From CAVQZC01 sp963718315 (GTDB lineage Bacteria > Actinomycetota > Thermoleophilia > Gaiellales > JAICJC01), in NCBI GenBank assembly GCA_963718315.1, contig CAVQZC010000013.1:372001-436000 (forward strand): DNA of 64,000 nt, read 5' to 3'. Below, piece by piece: positions 1-8,120 of this stretch. Numbering within the stretch: position 1 is the stretch's first letter; the number at the start of each line of letters is the position of its first letter. The position numbers were made by a program, and so were the translations under genes. The notes below the pieces were generated by a model. That model did no database searches. It was not told the origin of the DNA and saw only the letters and a program-made list of their open reading frames with translations.

Positions 1-723
1 TACCTCCCGGTGGGCTCCGAGGAGGCCACCAAGTGGTACGTCGAGCAGGTGCTCGCCGCCGGCTGCGGCTTCGTCAACTGCATCCCCGTGTTCATCGCCC
101 GCGAGCCCTACTGGCGGCGCCGGTTCGAGGACAAGGGTCTGCCGATCGTCGGCGACGACATCAAGTCGCAGGTCGGCGCCACCATCGTCCACCGCAAGCT
201 GGCGCGGCTGTTCCAGGACCGCGGCGTCAAGCTCGAGCGGACGCACCAGCTCAACGTGGGCGGGAACACCGACTTCCTGAACATGCTCGAGCGGGAGCGG
301 CTGGAGAGCAAGAAGATCTCCAAGACCAACGCCGTCACCTCGCAGCTCGACTACGACATGGGCGCGAAGAACGTCCACATCGGCCCCTCCGACTACGTGC
401 CGTGGCTCGAGGACCGCAAGTGGGCCTACATCCGGCTCGAGGGCCGCTCGTTCGGCGACGTTCCCCTGAACATCGAGATGAAGCTCGAGGTGGTCGACTC
501 CCCCAACTCGGCGGGCATCGTCATCGACGCCGTGCGGTTGTGCAAGCTCGGCCTGGACAACGGCCTGTCCGGCGCGCTGGAGTGGCCCTCGGCGTACTTC
601 ATGAAGTCGCCTCCGGTGCAGCATCCCGACGACCGCTGCCACGACGAGGTTGAGCGGTTCATCGAGGTCTACGGCCACAAGCCCAAGAAGAGCAAGAAGG
701 ACCTCGCCGAGGCCAAGAGCTAG
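1..723 (+). CDS. ino1: Inositol-3-phosphate synthase (C-terminal part)
   Basis: Converts glucose-6-phosphate to myo-inositol-3-phosphate with NAD, in the cytoplasm; this feeds phosphatidylinositol and, in many actinobacteria, mycothiol. The frame is open from base 1 and encodes the last 240 residues; the start lies outside the window. The family signatures GGNTDFLNM, KISKTNAV and GPSDYVPW are present in the usual order, including the active-site lysine region. The 3' end is intact, with a Lys-rich tail. The next gene starts only 19 bases downstream on the same strand, so the two are probably co-transcribed. Identification is firm; only completeness is unknown. Confidence 0.95.
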   Translation, partial: YLPVGSEEATKWYVEQVLAAGCGFVNCIPVFIAREPYWRRRFEDKGLPIVGDDIKSQVGATIVHRKLARLFQDRGVKLERTHQLNVGGNTDFLNMLERERLESKKISKTNAVTSQLDYDMGAKNVHIGPSDYVPWLEDRKWAYIRLEGRSFGDVPLNIEMKLEVVDSPNSAGIVIDAVRLCKLGLDNGLSGALEWPSAYFMKSPPVQHPDDRCHDEVERFIEVYGHKPKKSKKDLAEAKS

Positions 724-742
724 GCAGGCGGAGACTCCGTCA

Positions 743-2545
743 GTGGCCGGCGAGCTGGATATTTGCCTCGTCTGCCCGTACGCGCTGGCTGCCGGCCACC
801 CGGTCGCCGAGCACGTACGCGCCGTATCCCGTGAGCTTGCTGGGCGCGGGCACCGAGTGACGGTGCTCGCGCCCAGCGCGTCCTCGGAGGCGCTGCGCAG
901 CGGGCGCCGCAGGCTGCGGGAGCTCGCGGAGGGCAACGGCGACGTGCTGCGGGCGCTCCCGGGCGAGCCGCTGGCGGTTGCCGTCGGCCCGGCGATCCCC
1001 CACGGCAGCCGCGGCCGGCACAGCGGCGCCGGGCTCCCCGTGGCCACGTCGGCAAACGTGGCGCTGGCGGTCGGTAGCACCCGCTTCGACATCGTCCACG
1101 TCCACGAACCGCTCCTGCCGGGTGTCTCCCCCGCCGCGCTCAAGCACAGCCGCGGCCTGACGGTGGCGACGTTCCACGCCGAGTTCGAGCGGGCGATCAA
1201 CTACCCGCTGCGAGGCGGCAAGCGGAAGCGGCTGGGCGGTCGCATCGACGCCCTGATCGCGACCAGCCAGGCGGCGGCCAGGCGCGCAGCCGAGGTCTAC
1301 CCCGGCGAGTACCGCGTGATCCCGGCCGCAATCGACCCCAGCTTCGTGCCCGGCTCGAAGCGGGAGCCCGAGCTCGTGGTGTGCGAGTGGAGCACCGAGT
1401 CGCGCGGCGTTGTCCGTGCCCTCGTCCGCCTCGCCGCCTCGCGGCCCCAGATGCGCCTGACGCTGCTCCGCGACCGTCGCGGCCGGCGTCCGCTGCGGCC
1501 GTACGTCCCGGTCGATGCGCGGGGCCGGGTGCACACCGTCAGCACCAGCAGCGTGGCGGAGCGTGCCGAGCTGCTGGGCCGCGCTGCGGTGGCGGTCAGC
1601 CTCGCCGGCGGCGACAGCTCGACGGCCTGGGAAGCGCGAGCGTGCGGGTGCGCGGTCGTGTCGCCGGACGGCATGGCGGGCCTGCCCTTCGCCGTCGACC
1701 AGCCGGCGCTGGCGGCTGCGGCGACGGCCCGCCTGCTCGACGACCCCGACCTGCTCGGACGCCTGTCCGCCGAGAGCCTGGCGGCGGCGGGGGAACGTTC
1801 GCCGGAGCGCGTGGGCGGCGAGCTCGAGGAGCTCTACCAGGGGTTGCTGAGCAGACGACGCGCCGCCGAGCGCCGCTCGCGCCCGGCCGACCGGTCGCTG
1901 ATCGACGTCGACCTGCACATGCACACGTCGCACTCCCATGACTGTGCGACGGAGCCGGAGGCGCTGGTCGACCATTGCATCGCGCAGGGGCTGGGCGCGA
2001 TCGCGATCACGGACCACAACGAGATCTCGGGCGCGCTGGAGGCGGCGGCCCTGGGCAAGCCGATCACGATCATCGTGGGTGAGGAGGTGAAGACCTCCCA
2101 GGGCGAGGTGATCGGGCTGTTCCTGACCGAGCGAATCCCGCCGCGGCTGTCGATGGCCGAGACCATCGACGAGATCCAGCGGCAGGGAGGGCTCGTCCTC
2201 ATGCCCCACCCGTTCGACCGCATGCACACCATCCCGGACACCGCCACGCTGCTGCGCGAGCTCGACCGCATCGACATCTTCGAGGTCTACAACTCGCGGC
2301 TCCTGTTCGAGTCGTTCAACGACGACGCGCTGCGGTTCGCGACCAAGTACAACCTCGTCCAGTCGGCCGGCTCCGACGCTCACGTCCTGCAGGGGATCGG
2401 CACCGCGATCAACCGCATCCCGGCGTTCGACGGGCCCGAGGAATTCCTGCTGGCGATGCGCCAGAACGAGATCCTCCGGCGCCCCAAGAGCCTGCTCTAC
2501 CTGCAGGGTCTGAAGTGGATGCACCAGGTCTCGCGCACCGGCTGA
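743..2545 (+). CDS. GT4-like glycosyltransferase fused to a PHP phosphoesterase domain
   Basis: This 600-residue protein joins two enzymes. Residues about 5-385 look like a GT-B glycosyltransferase of family 4: an N-terminal Rossmann half, FDIVHVHEP, and a C-terminal EARACGCAVVSP donor-site segment. Residues about 390-600 form a PHP domain with metal-ligand motifs DLHMHTSHSHD, TDHNE, GEEVK, MPHPFD and GSDAH, all retained. GTG at 743 was chosen because it follows an AGGCGGAG ribosome-binding sequence and begins just before the Rossmann fold. It lies 19 bases after ino1, so the acceptor could be an inositol phosphate or phosphatidylinositol, with the PHP part acting as a phosphatase; that role is inference. 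The fusion itself is plain in the sequence. Confidence 0.85.
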   Translation: MAGELDICLVCPYALAAGHPVAEHVRAVSRELAGRGHRVTVLAPSASSEALRSGRRRLRELAEGNGDVLRALPGEPLAVAVGPAIPHGSRGRHSGAGLPVATSANVALAVGSTRFDIVHVHEPLLPGVSPAALKHSRGLTVATFHAEFERAINYPLRGGKRKRLGGRIDALIATSQAAARRAAEVYPGEYRVIPAAIDPSFVPGSKREPELVVCEWSTESRGVVRALVRLAASRPQMRLTLLRDRRGRRPLRPYVPVDARGRVHTVSTSSVAERAELLGRAAVAVSLAGGDSSTAWEARACGCAVVSPDGMAGLPFAVDQPALAAAATARLLDDPDLLGRLSAESLAAAGERSPERVGGELEELYQGLLSRRRAAERRSRPADRSLIDVDLHMHTSHSHDCATEPEALVDHCIAQGLGAIAITDHNEISGALEAAALGKPITIIVGEEVKTSQGEVIGLFLTERIPPRLSMAETIDEIQRQGGLVLMPHPFDRMHTIPDTATLLRELDRIDIFEVYNSRLLFESFNDDALRFATKYNLVQSAGSDAHVLQGIGTAINRIPAFDGPEEFLLAMRQNEILRRPKSLLYLQGLKWMHQVSRTG

Positions 2546-2594
2546 ACCCACCCGCGGGCAATGCGCGGAGAGGTTTACGGCGCCCGTCGGCTAA

Positions 2595-2600
2595 TACTTT
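2595..2600 (+). promoter_or_regulatory. Putative -10 hexamer (TACTTT) for a leaderless mRNA
   Basis: TACTTT ends six bases before GTG 2607 and no Shine-Dalgarno sequence lies between. Transcription would begin at or beside the start codon. Confidence 0.4.
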
Positions 2601-2606
2601 CTGACA

Positions 2607-3212
2607 GTGATGCCGGCCGACGACCAGATCTACGAGAAGTACCAGGCGCGCGCCATCGCCGAATCGAACAGCCTCGGCCATGACATCCAGGCGTGGGTCG
2701 GCGAGCACCATCCCGCGCGCGCCCCGGTGATCGGAACCGGCCACCCGCTGGCCGACATCTTCATGCTCAAGTACCGGCCGACGGCCGCGGAGACCCAGGA
2801 GGGCGTCGCCTTCTTCGGCCGCGCCGGCCAGGCGATCCTGAAGAGCCTCGAACGGCTGCGCATCGATCCGCTCAAGCTGTACGGCAGCGTCTGCCTGAAG
2901 GTCGACGCCGACCCCACGCCGGAGGATCTGGAGCAGGCCCGGGAGTGGCTGGGGCGCGAGCTGCAGATGACCCAGCCGGGGATCGTCGTGGTGATGGGCG
3001 AGGACGCTCTCCAGTTCCTCAACTCGATCCGGTTTCCGCTGTCGGTGCAACTTCCAAACGAGGTTGGCACCGTGGCGCAGTGGACACCTACGATCGAGCT
3101 GCTGGTGTGTCCGGACATCGACCAGTCGCTGAACGGCGCGGACGCCAAGCGGGCGTTCTGGCAGGCGTTCAAGCAACTCGGCGAGTGGTACGAGAACCTC
3201 CCCCCGTACTAG
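2607..3212 (+). CDS. Divergent uracil-DNA glycosylase superfamily protein
   Basis: This 201-residue soluble protein resembles family 4/5 uracil-DNA glycosylases, which remove uracil from DNA. Recognisable parts are the GTGHPLAD loop, the segment GVAFFGRAGQAILKSL matching the family's PFxGRAGxxL region, and the central VVVMGEDAL strand. It departs from the family: the four cysteines that hold the 4Fe-4S cluster are missing (only two scattered Cys occur), and the usual HPS/HPA motif near the C-terminus is replaced by CPDIDQS. It may therefore be a cluster-free relative or have changed activity. Start is GTG 2607 (ATG 2610 follows at once), just after a -10-like hexamer. Confidence 0.65.
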   Translation: MMPADDQIYEKYQARAIAESNSLGHDIQAWVGEHHPARAPVIGTGHPLADIFMLKYRPTAAETQEGVAFFGRAGQAILKSLERLRIDPLKLYGSVCLKVDADPTPEDLEQAREWLGRELQMTQPGIVVVMGEDALQFLNSIRFPLSVQLPNEVGTVAQWTPTIELLVCPDIDQSLNGADAKRAFWQAFKQLGEWYENLPPY

Positions 3213-3229
3213 GCAGGTATCTGGGGCTG

Positions 3230-3922
3230 GTGCTGGCCCCGCTGGGGCTGGTTGCGGTCAACCTGGCCGCCCCGCACCTCCCGGAGACGTCGACCAACGG
3301 CGGCATCGCATTCATTGCCGTGGTCAGCATCCCGCTGGCGACCGCGACCGTCTACTTCCTGGCGGGCGTGTCGCTTCCGACCCAGGCGCTGCTGGCCACC
3401 GCGGTCGGAGCCGCGGTCATCGCAGCGATCCTGATCCAGGTCGGCCTTTCCGGCACCCCAGCGACACTGGCCAAGCTGGTCGCATCGGCCTGCCTCGGCC
3501 TCGCCCTGGCCAGCCTGCTGGTGCGGCCCCTGGAGGTGGTGATGATCGCTCTGGTCATCGCCGCGGTGGACATCTACAGCGTGGCCGCGGGGCCGACCCA
3601 CGTGATCGTCGAGCACCACCAGGCGGTGCTGGACGCGTTCACGCTCGCGTTCCATCCGCCCGGCTCGTACGGAGCCGCCCAGATCGGCGCCAGCGACTTC
3701 GTCTTCTTCGCGGTCTTCACCGGGGCCGCGATCAGGTTGCACCTCCGCCGGCGGCTGAGCTGGCTGGCGATGACCACGTCGTTCGGCGTCACCCTCGGCC
3801 TTTCGGTCGGCTTCGACACCGCGCTGCCGGCGCTGCCGCTGCTGTCGTTGGCGTTCCTGCTGGCAAACGCGGACCTGCTCCTCGCATCCCGGGGTAGGAG
3901 CGATTCACCCGAACGGGAGTGA
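3230..3922 (+). CDS. Integral membrane protein of unknown function
   Basis: A hydrophobic protein of about 230 residues with roughly six to seven predicted membrane spans, for example FIAVVSIPLATATVYFLAG, LLATAVGAAVIAAILIQVG and LPLLSLAFLLANADLLL. No family signature was recognised. It starts 18 bases after the glycosylase stop. GTG 3230 is used because AGGCAGG lies about 12 bases upstream; CTG 3221 is an alternative. The same frame stays open further upstream only as a shadow of the glycosylase gene. A polar C-terminal tail (SRGRSDSPERE) probably faces the cytoplasm. Probably in one transcript with the preceding gene. Confidence 0.6.
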   Translation: MLAPLGLVAVNLAAPHLPETSTNGGIAFIAVVSIPLATATVYFLAGVSLPTQALLATAVGAAVIAAILIQVGLSGTPATLAKLVASACLGLALASLLVRPLEVVMIALVIAAVDIYSVAAGPTHVIVEHHQAVLDAFTLAFHPPGSYGAAQIGASDFVFFAVFTGAAIRLHLRRRLSWLAMTTSFGVTLGLSVGFDTALPALPLLSLAFLLANADLLLASRGRSDSPERE

Positions 3923-3955
3923 CCGGCATGACGCCCTCCGGGCATCCTGGGAGCG

Positions 3956-5878
3956 ATGGCTCCGCGTCGTGCCCTCGGTCCTGCCCTGCTCGCGCTGCTC
4001 GCGACGGCTGTGCTGTGCGCCGGCGGGACGAGCGCTCAGGCCAGCGGCTGGACGCGCCTGGCTGACACGGCGCCCCGGTGGGCGAACGCGCACAACCACG
4101 TTGGCAACGCGGGCGACGCCAACCAGCTCGTGTTCTCGGTATGGCTGGACTGGAGCCATCAGAGCGACCTCGACGCCCTGCTGGCGGCGCAGCAGAATCC
4201 GGCCAGCCCACAGTACGGGCAGTGGCTGACGCCGCAGGACTTCCGGTCGCGGTTCGCGCCGTCGCCTACGGATGTCTCCACCGTCCAGTCCTGGCTCCAC
4301 AGCCAGGGCTTCTCGATCGTCGACGTGCCCCAGAACCGCCTCTTCGTGACCGCCAGCGGGACCGTCGCGCAGGTCGAGAAGACGTTCGGGGTGGACGAGA
4401 TGGTCTACTCGGTCGACGGGCACGACATCATCGGCCCGAATGCCGACCCGGAGCTGCCTGACGGCATCGCGGCCAGCGTGTCGGCGATCACCGGCCTCGA
4501 CGGGGCGATGGCGCTGGCGACGCCGCAGCACTCGAGCGCGCCTCCCCCGCCGCCGATCGGCCGCTCCGTTGGGCCCTGTTCCCAGTACTGGGCCCAGCTG
4601 ACGACTCACGCCTTCACGAACCCGTTCGAGCCGGGGCAGGCGCTGCCCTGGATCACGTGCGGCTACACGCCGCAGCAGATCGACTCCGCCTATGGCATCG
4701 GCACGCTGCACCGGTTCGGGCTGACCGGCCGCGGACAGACGATCGCGATCACCGGCGCGTTCTTCTCCCCCACCATCCGCACGGACGTCGACGCCTTCTC
4801 CCGGCACTACGGCCTGGCGCACAACCACGGCTGGCTGCGCGAGGTCGTCGCCCCGGGCACCACCCGGTATCCGAAGGACCCGTCCGAGACGCAGAGCTGG
4901 TACATCGAGCAGTCCCTGGACGTCGAGTGGGCGCACGCCGTCGCTCCCGAGGCACGCGTCGTCTACGTCGGCGCCGCCAACGACTCCCGGGGGCTGGACC
5001 AGGCGCTCAACTACGCGGTCGACAATCACGTGGCCAACGTCATCTCCAACAGCTGGGGCATGCCCGAGTCGTTCGCGGCACCCGGCGAGGTGAACGCGCT
5101 GACGCAGGTCTTCGAGCAGGCCGACGCCGAGGGTATCGGCGTCTACTTCGCCTCCGGCGACTACGGCGACAACCTGGACGCCACCGGCACCCTGTCGGCC
5201 GGCTTCCCCGACGACAGCCCGCTGGTCACGTCGGTGGGCGGCACCAGCCTGGGGGTGGGACGCTTCGGGCAGCGGGAGTTCGAGACCGGCTGGGGCTCGA
5301 CCGACCTGGTCTGGAAGCCGAAGAAGAAGATCTGGAACGGCCCCACTCCCGGTGAGTTCATCGGCGGCGCGGGCGGCGGCGCCAGCCACCTGTTCGCGCA
5401 GCCGGGCTACCAGGCCGGTGTGGTGCCGAGCCAGGATGCGATCTGGCACGGATCGGCGCGCCGGGCCGAGCCCGACATCGCGATGGACGCCGATCCCGAC
5501 ACCGGCGTCATCTTCTCGCAGAGCTACAGCCTGCCCAACGGCCGCACCCAGGAGGTCGACTCCTGGATCGGCGGCACCAGCGTGGCCACGCCGATGGTGG
5601 CGGGCCTGGCGGTGCTCGCCGACCAGTTCCGGCGGCATCCGGTCGGGTTCCTCAACCCCCGCCTGTACAAGCTGGCGGGCGGCTCCGCCCTGAACGACAT
5701 CCTGCCCAGCAGCGGCAGCCTGGCGGTGCTCCGCAACAGCCCGACCAGCGACGGCGGGTTCACGACCCACCTGCGCGGCCTCGACCACGACAGCTCGCTG
5801 AAGACGGCGTTCGGCTGGGACCCGGTGACAGGCATGGGGACGCCCCAGGCCGTGCAGTTCGTGCTCGCCCTGCGCTAG
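3956..5878 (+). CDS. Secreted S53 family serine-carboxyl peptidase (sedolisin/kumamolisin type)
   Basis: An exported acid protease made as a self-processing zymogen. Residues 1-30 are a signal peptide (ALLALLATAVLCAGG). Residues about 40-190 are the pro-kumamolisin activation domain, and the subtilisin-like S53 catalytic domain fills the rest. The catalytic residues can be placed: Glu318 and Asp322 in YIEQSLDVEW, the oxyanion Asp402 in ASGDYGDN, and Ser542 in GGTSVATPM. The C-terminal calcium site is suggested by NDILPSSGS and GWDPVTGMGTP. At 640 residues the length is normal for the family. A short GGGAG sequence precedes ATG 3956. The next gene begins within about 10 bases of its stop. Confidence 0.93.
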   Translation: MAPRRALGPALLALLATAVLCAGGTSAQASGWTRLADTAPRWANAHNHVGNAGDANQLVFSVWLDWSHQSDLDALLAAQQNPASPQYGQWLTPQDFRSRFAPSPTDVSTVQSWLHSQGFSIVDVPQNRLFVTASGTVAQVEKTFGVDEMVYSVDGHDIIGPNADPELPDGIAASVSAITGLDGAMALATPQHSSAPPPPPIGRSVGPCSQYWAQLTTHAFTNPFEPGQALPWITCGYTPQQIDSAYGIGTLHRFGLTGRGQTIAITGAFFSPTIRTDVDAFSRHYGLAHNHGWLREVVAPGTTRYPKDPSETQSWYIEQSLDVEWAHAVAPEARVVYVGAANDSRGLDQALNYAVDNHVANVISNSWGMPESFAAPGEVNALTQVFEQADAEGIGVYFASGDYGDNLDATGTLSAGFPDDSPLVTSVGGTSLGVGRFGQREFETGWGSTDLVWKPKKKIWNGPTPGEFIGGAGGGASHLFAQPGYQAGVVPSQDAIWHGSARRAEPDIAMDADPDTGVIFSQSYSLPNGRTQEVDSWIGGTSVATPMVAGLAVLADQFRRHPVGFLNPRLYKLAGGSALNDILPSSGSLAVLRNSPTSDGGFTTHLRGLDHDSSLKTAFGWDPVTGMGTPQAVQFVLALR

Positions 5879-5888
5879 GTTGAGACCC

Positions 5889-6758
5889 GTGAGGGTCGTC
5901 TCCCTACTGCCCAGCGCGACCGAGATCGTCGCCTCGATCGGCATGGAGTCGGCGCTGGTCGGGCGCTCAGCCGAGTGCGACTGGCCGCCACGGGTGCTCA
6001 ACCTCCCGGTCGTCACCGCCGCGCGCGTCCCCACCGAGGGGCTGGGCAGCCGCGCCATCGACGAGGGCGTCCGCGAGGCGATCGCCGAGGGCGCATCGCT
6101 GTACGCCGTCGACGAGCGGCTGATCCGCGAGCTGCAGCCCGACCTGGTGATCACACAGGATCTGTGCGAGGTGTGCGCCGTCTCATCCGGCGAGGTGCGC
6201 TCGATCCGCGGACTGGGGGCCGACGTGCTGTCGCTCGATCCGCGGACGGTGGGCCAGATCGAGGGGACGGTGGATACGATCGCCGACCGGCTGGGGGTCT
6301 GTGAGCGCGGCAGCGGAGTCGTGCACGAGATGCGACGGACGATCCTCGAGGCCGAGCGTTCGGTACACGGGCACCCGCCCCGGCGCGTGGTCGTGCTGGA
6401 GTGGGTCGACCCGCCGTTTGCCTGCGGCCACTGGCTGCCCGAGATGGTCGCCATGGCCGGCGGGGTCGACCTGCTCGGCCGCGAAGGTGAGCCGTCCCGC
6501 CAGGTCACCTGGGACGACGTTCGCGCGGCCGACCCCGAGCTGCTGGTGCTCGCAGCCTGCGGCTTCGACGCCCACCGCACGGCGGACGAGGCCGGCGAGC
6601 TGCCGCTCGACGTGCCGGCCGTGGCAGTCGACGCCAACGCCCGCTTCAGCCGCCCTGCTCCGCGGGTGGCCGAGGGGGTGGCGCAGCTCGCCCACCTGTT
6701 CCACCCGGGCGCCGCGGCCGACCCGGGCTATCCCGCGGTGGTGGTTAGGCCCGCGTGA
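5889..6758 (+). CDS. BtuF-like periplasmic-binding-fold protein (cobalamin-binding family), no signal peptide
   Basis: About 289 residues of the type III periplasmic-binding fold found in vitamin B12 and siderophore binding proteins. The N-terminus VVSLLPSATEIV and the segment QPDLVITQDLCEVCAVS are typical of the cobalamin-binding branch. There is no signal peptide or lipobox, and no permease or ATPase is adjacent, so it is probably a cytoplasmic member of the family rather than a transporter part. GTG 5889 gives the canonical MRVVSLLPSATE start; TTG 5880 is possible and would nearly touch the preceding stop. Its end converges on rlmD with a 14-base overlap. Confidence 0.75.
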   Translation: MRVVSLLPSATEIVASIGMESALVGRSAECDWPPRVLNLPVVTAARVPTEGLGSRAIDEGVREAIAEGASLYAVDERLIRELQPDLVITQDLCEVCAVSSGEVRSIRGLGADVLSLDPRTVGQIEGTVDTIADRLGVCERGSGVVHEMRRTILEAERSVHGHPPRRVVVLEWVDPPFACGHWLPEMVAMAGGVDLLGREGEPSRQVTWDDVRAADPELLVLAACGFDAHRTADEAGELPLDVPAVAVDANARFSRPAPRVAEGVAQLAHLFHPGAAADPGYPAVVVRPA

Positions 6759-8100
6759 ACCCGACCACGCACTCGATGTGGTGCGTGTGCGGGAACATGT
6801 CCACCGGCTGCACCGGCCCCATTGCGTAGCCTGCGTCGACCAGCTGACGCGCGTTGGGTGCCAGCGTCGTCGGATTGCAGGACACGTAGGAGATCCGGTC
6901 GGGCTCCAGCTCGAGCACTCGGCGCACTGCGCGGGCGGTCAGCCCGGCCCGGGGCGGATCGACGAAGACCACCGTCGGCGCCGGCAGCTCGGCCTTCAGC
7001 CGTCGCAGCTCGCGGGCGACGTCGCCGGTGACGAACGTGGTGTTCGCGATCCCGTTGCGCTCGGCGTTGTGGCGCGCGCTCTGGACTGACTCCTCGCTGA
7101 CCTCGACGCCGACCAGGGCGCCGGCGTCTCGCGCCGCAAGCAGCCCGATCGCCCCGGCGCCGCAGTAGAGATCCCAGACGATGTCCTGCGGCTGCAGGCG
7201 GGCGGCCTCCAGCGCGTGCCCGTAGAGCACGTCGCACATCTCGGTGTTGGTCTGCAGGAACGCGCCCGAGGAGAGCTCGAGCTCGAGGTCGAGGATCCGC
7301 TCGGTGAAGGTCTCACGGCCGAACAGCCTCCGCACCGGGAGGCCCGCGGTCACCTCGGCCACGCCGTCGTTCACCGCGTGGAGCATCCCCGTCGTCCCCT
7401 CGGGCACCGCGCGGGCCAGCTCCTCGACGCCCGGCACGTCGCCGGGAGCGGTCACCAGCACGCCGAGCAGGTCGCCCGTCCGCCGGCCCTCCCGCACGAC
7501 CAGATGCCGGAGGTAGCCCCGCCCGGAGCGCTGGTCGTAGGCCTGGAGGCCCTGTCCCAGCGCCCAGGCGGCGACCGTCCGTCGCAGCTCGTTGCTCCGT
7601 GCAGACGCGATGTGGCACGTCTCGACGGCCATCAGCTGGTCCCAGCGGCCGGCCACGTGAAACCCGAGGTCCGCGCCGGACGGCGTTTGCAGCCACGAAA
7701 ACTCCAGCTTGTTGCGATAGCCGTACTGCTCCACGGCCGGCTCGATCTCCCGCAGCTCCACGTCGCCGAAGCCGCCCAGGCGCCGCAGCGCATCCGCGAC
7801 CTGCGCCTGCTTGTGGTGGAGCTGCTCGGTGTACTCCAGGTTCTGCCACGCGCAGCCGCCGCAGGTGCCGAAGTGCGAGCAGCGGGCCTGAACGCGGCCC
7901 GGCCCGGCCTCCAGCGTCTCCTCGATGCGGGCCTCGGCGTAGGTCTTCTTGAACTTCGTGACCCGGGCGCGGACGTGGTCACCCGGCAGACCGCGGGCGA
8001 CGAACACCACCAGATCGCCATGGCGGGCAACGCCCCGCCCGCCGTAGGCGAGGCTGTCGATGTGCAGGTCGAGCACCTGGTTTCGCTGGACGGCTGGCAC
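6745..8100 (-). CDS. rlmD: 23S rRNA (uracil-5-)-methyltransferase, RlmD/RumA family
   Basis: SAM-dependent methyltransferase that makes 5-methyluridine in 23S rRNA (or tRNA in TrmA-like members). Order of parts: a TRAM RNA-binding domain (residues about 5-60, DLHIDSLAYGGRGVAR), a 4Fe-4S site with CSHFGTCGGC, the central domain, the SAM-binding DLYCGAGAIGL, a VDPPRAGL motif, and the nucleophile region SYVSCNPTTLA. The 451 residues and all motifs are complete. It starts at GTG 8100, seven bases after a TACACT hexamer, and is divergent from the peptidase gene that starts 20 bases away. Whether it is RlmD, RlmCD or TrmA cannot be settled by eye. Confidence 0.88.
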   Translation of the reverse strand: MPAVQRNQVLDLHIDSLAYGGRGVARHGDLVVFVARGLPGDHVRARVTKFKKTYAEARIEETLEAGPGRVQARCSHFGTCGGCAWQNLEYTEQLHHKQAQVADALRRLGGFGDVELREIEPAVEQYGYRNKLEFSWLQTPSGADLGFHVAGRWDQLMAVETCHIASARSNELRRTVAAWALGQGLQAYDQRSGRGYLRHLVVREGRRTGDLLGVLVTAPGDVPGVEELARAVPEGTTGMLHAVNDGVAEVTAGLPVRRLFGRETFTERILDLELELSSGAFLQTNTEMCDVLYGHALEAARLQPQDIVWDLYCGAGAIGLLAARDAGALVGVEVSEESVQSARHNAERNGIANTTFVTGDVARELRRLKAELPAPTVVFVDPPRAGLTARAVRRVLELEPDRISYVSCNPTTLAPNARQLVDAGYAMGPVQPVDMFPHTHHIECVVGFTRA

Positions 8101-8106
8101 GGCGGG

Positions 8107-8113
8107 TAGTGTA
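8107..8113. promoter_or_regulatory. Overlapping divergent -10 elements (bidirectional promoter)
   Basis: The seven bases TAGTGTA read as TAGTGT on the plus strand, eight bases before ATG 8121, and as TACACT on the minus strand, seven bases before GTG 8100. One sequence therefore could serve as -10 element for both genes. An AGGAG inside 8113-8117 may also act as a ribosome-binding site for the plus-strand gene. Confidence 0.5.
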
Positions 8114-8120
8114 GGAGCCG

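Noticed and set aside
740..2551. Minus-strand frame of 603 codons opposite the GT-PHP gene
   Set aside because: Composition is that of an antisense shadow, and the plus-strand fusion has complete motifs.
3905..6637. Minus-strand open frame of 910 codons opposite the S53 peptidase and binding-protein genes
   Set aside because: Low-complexity composition with no recognised domain; the plus strand carries two clear genes.
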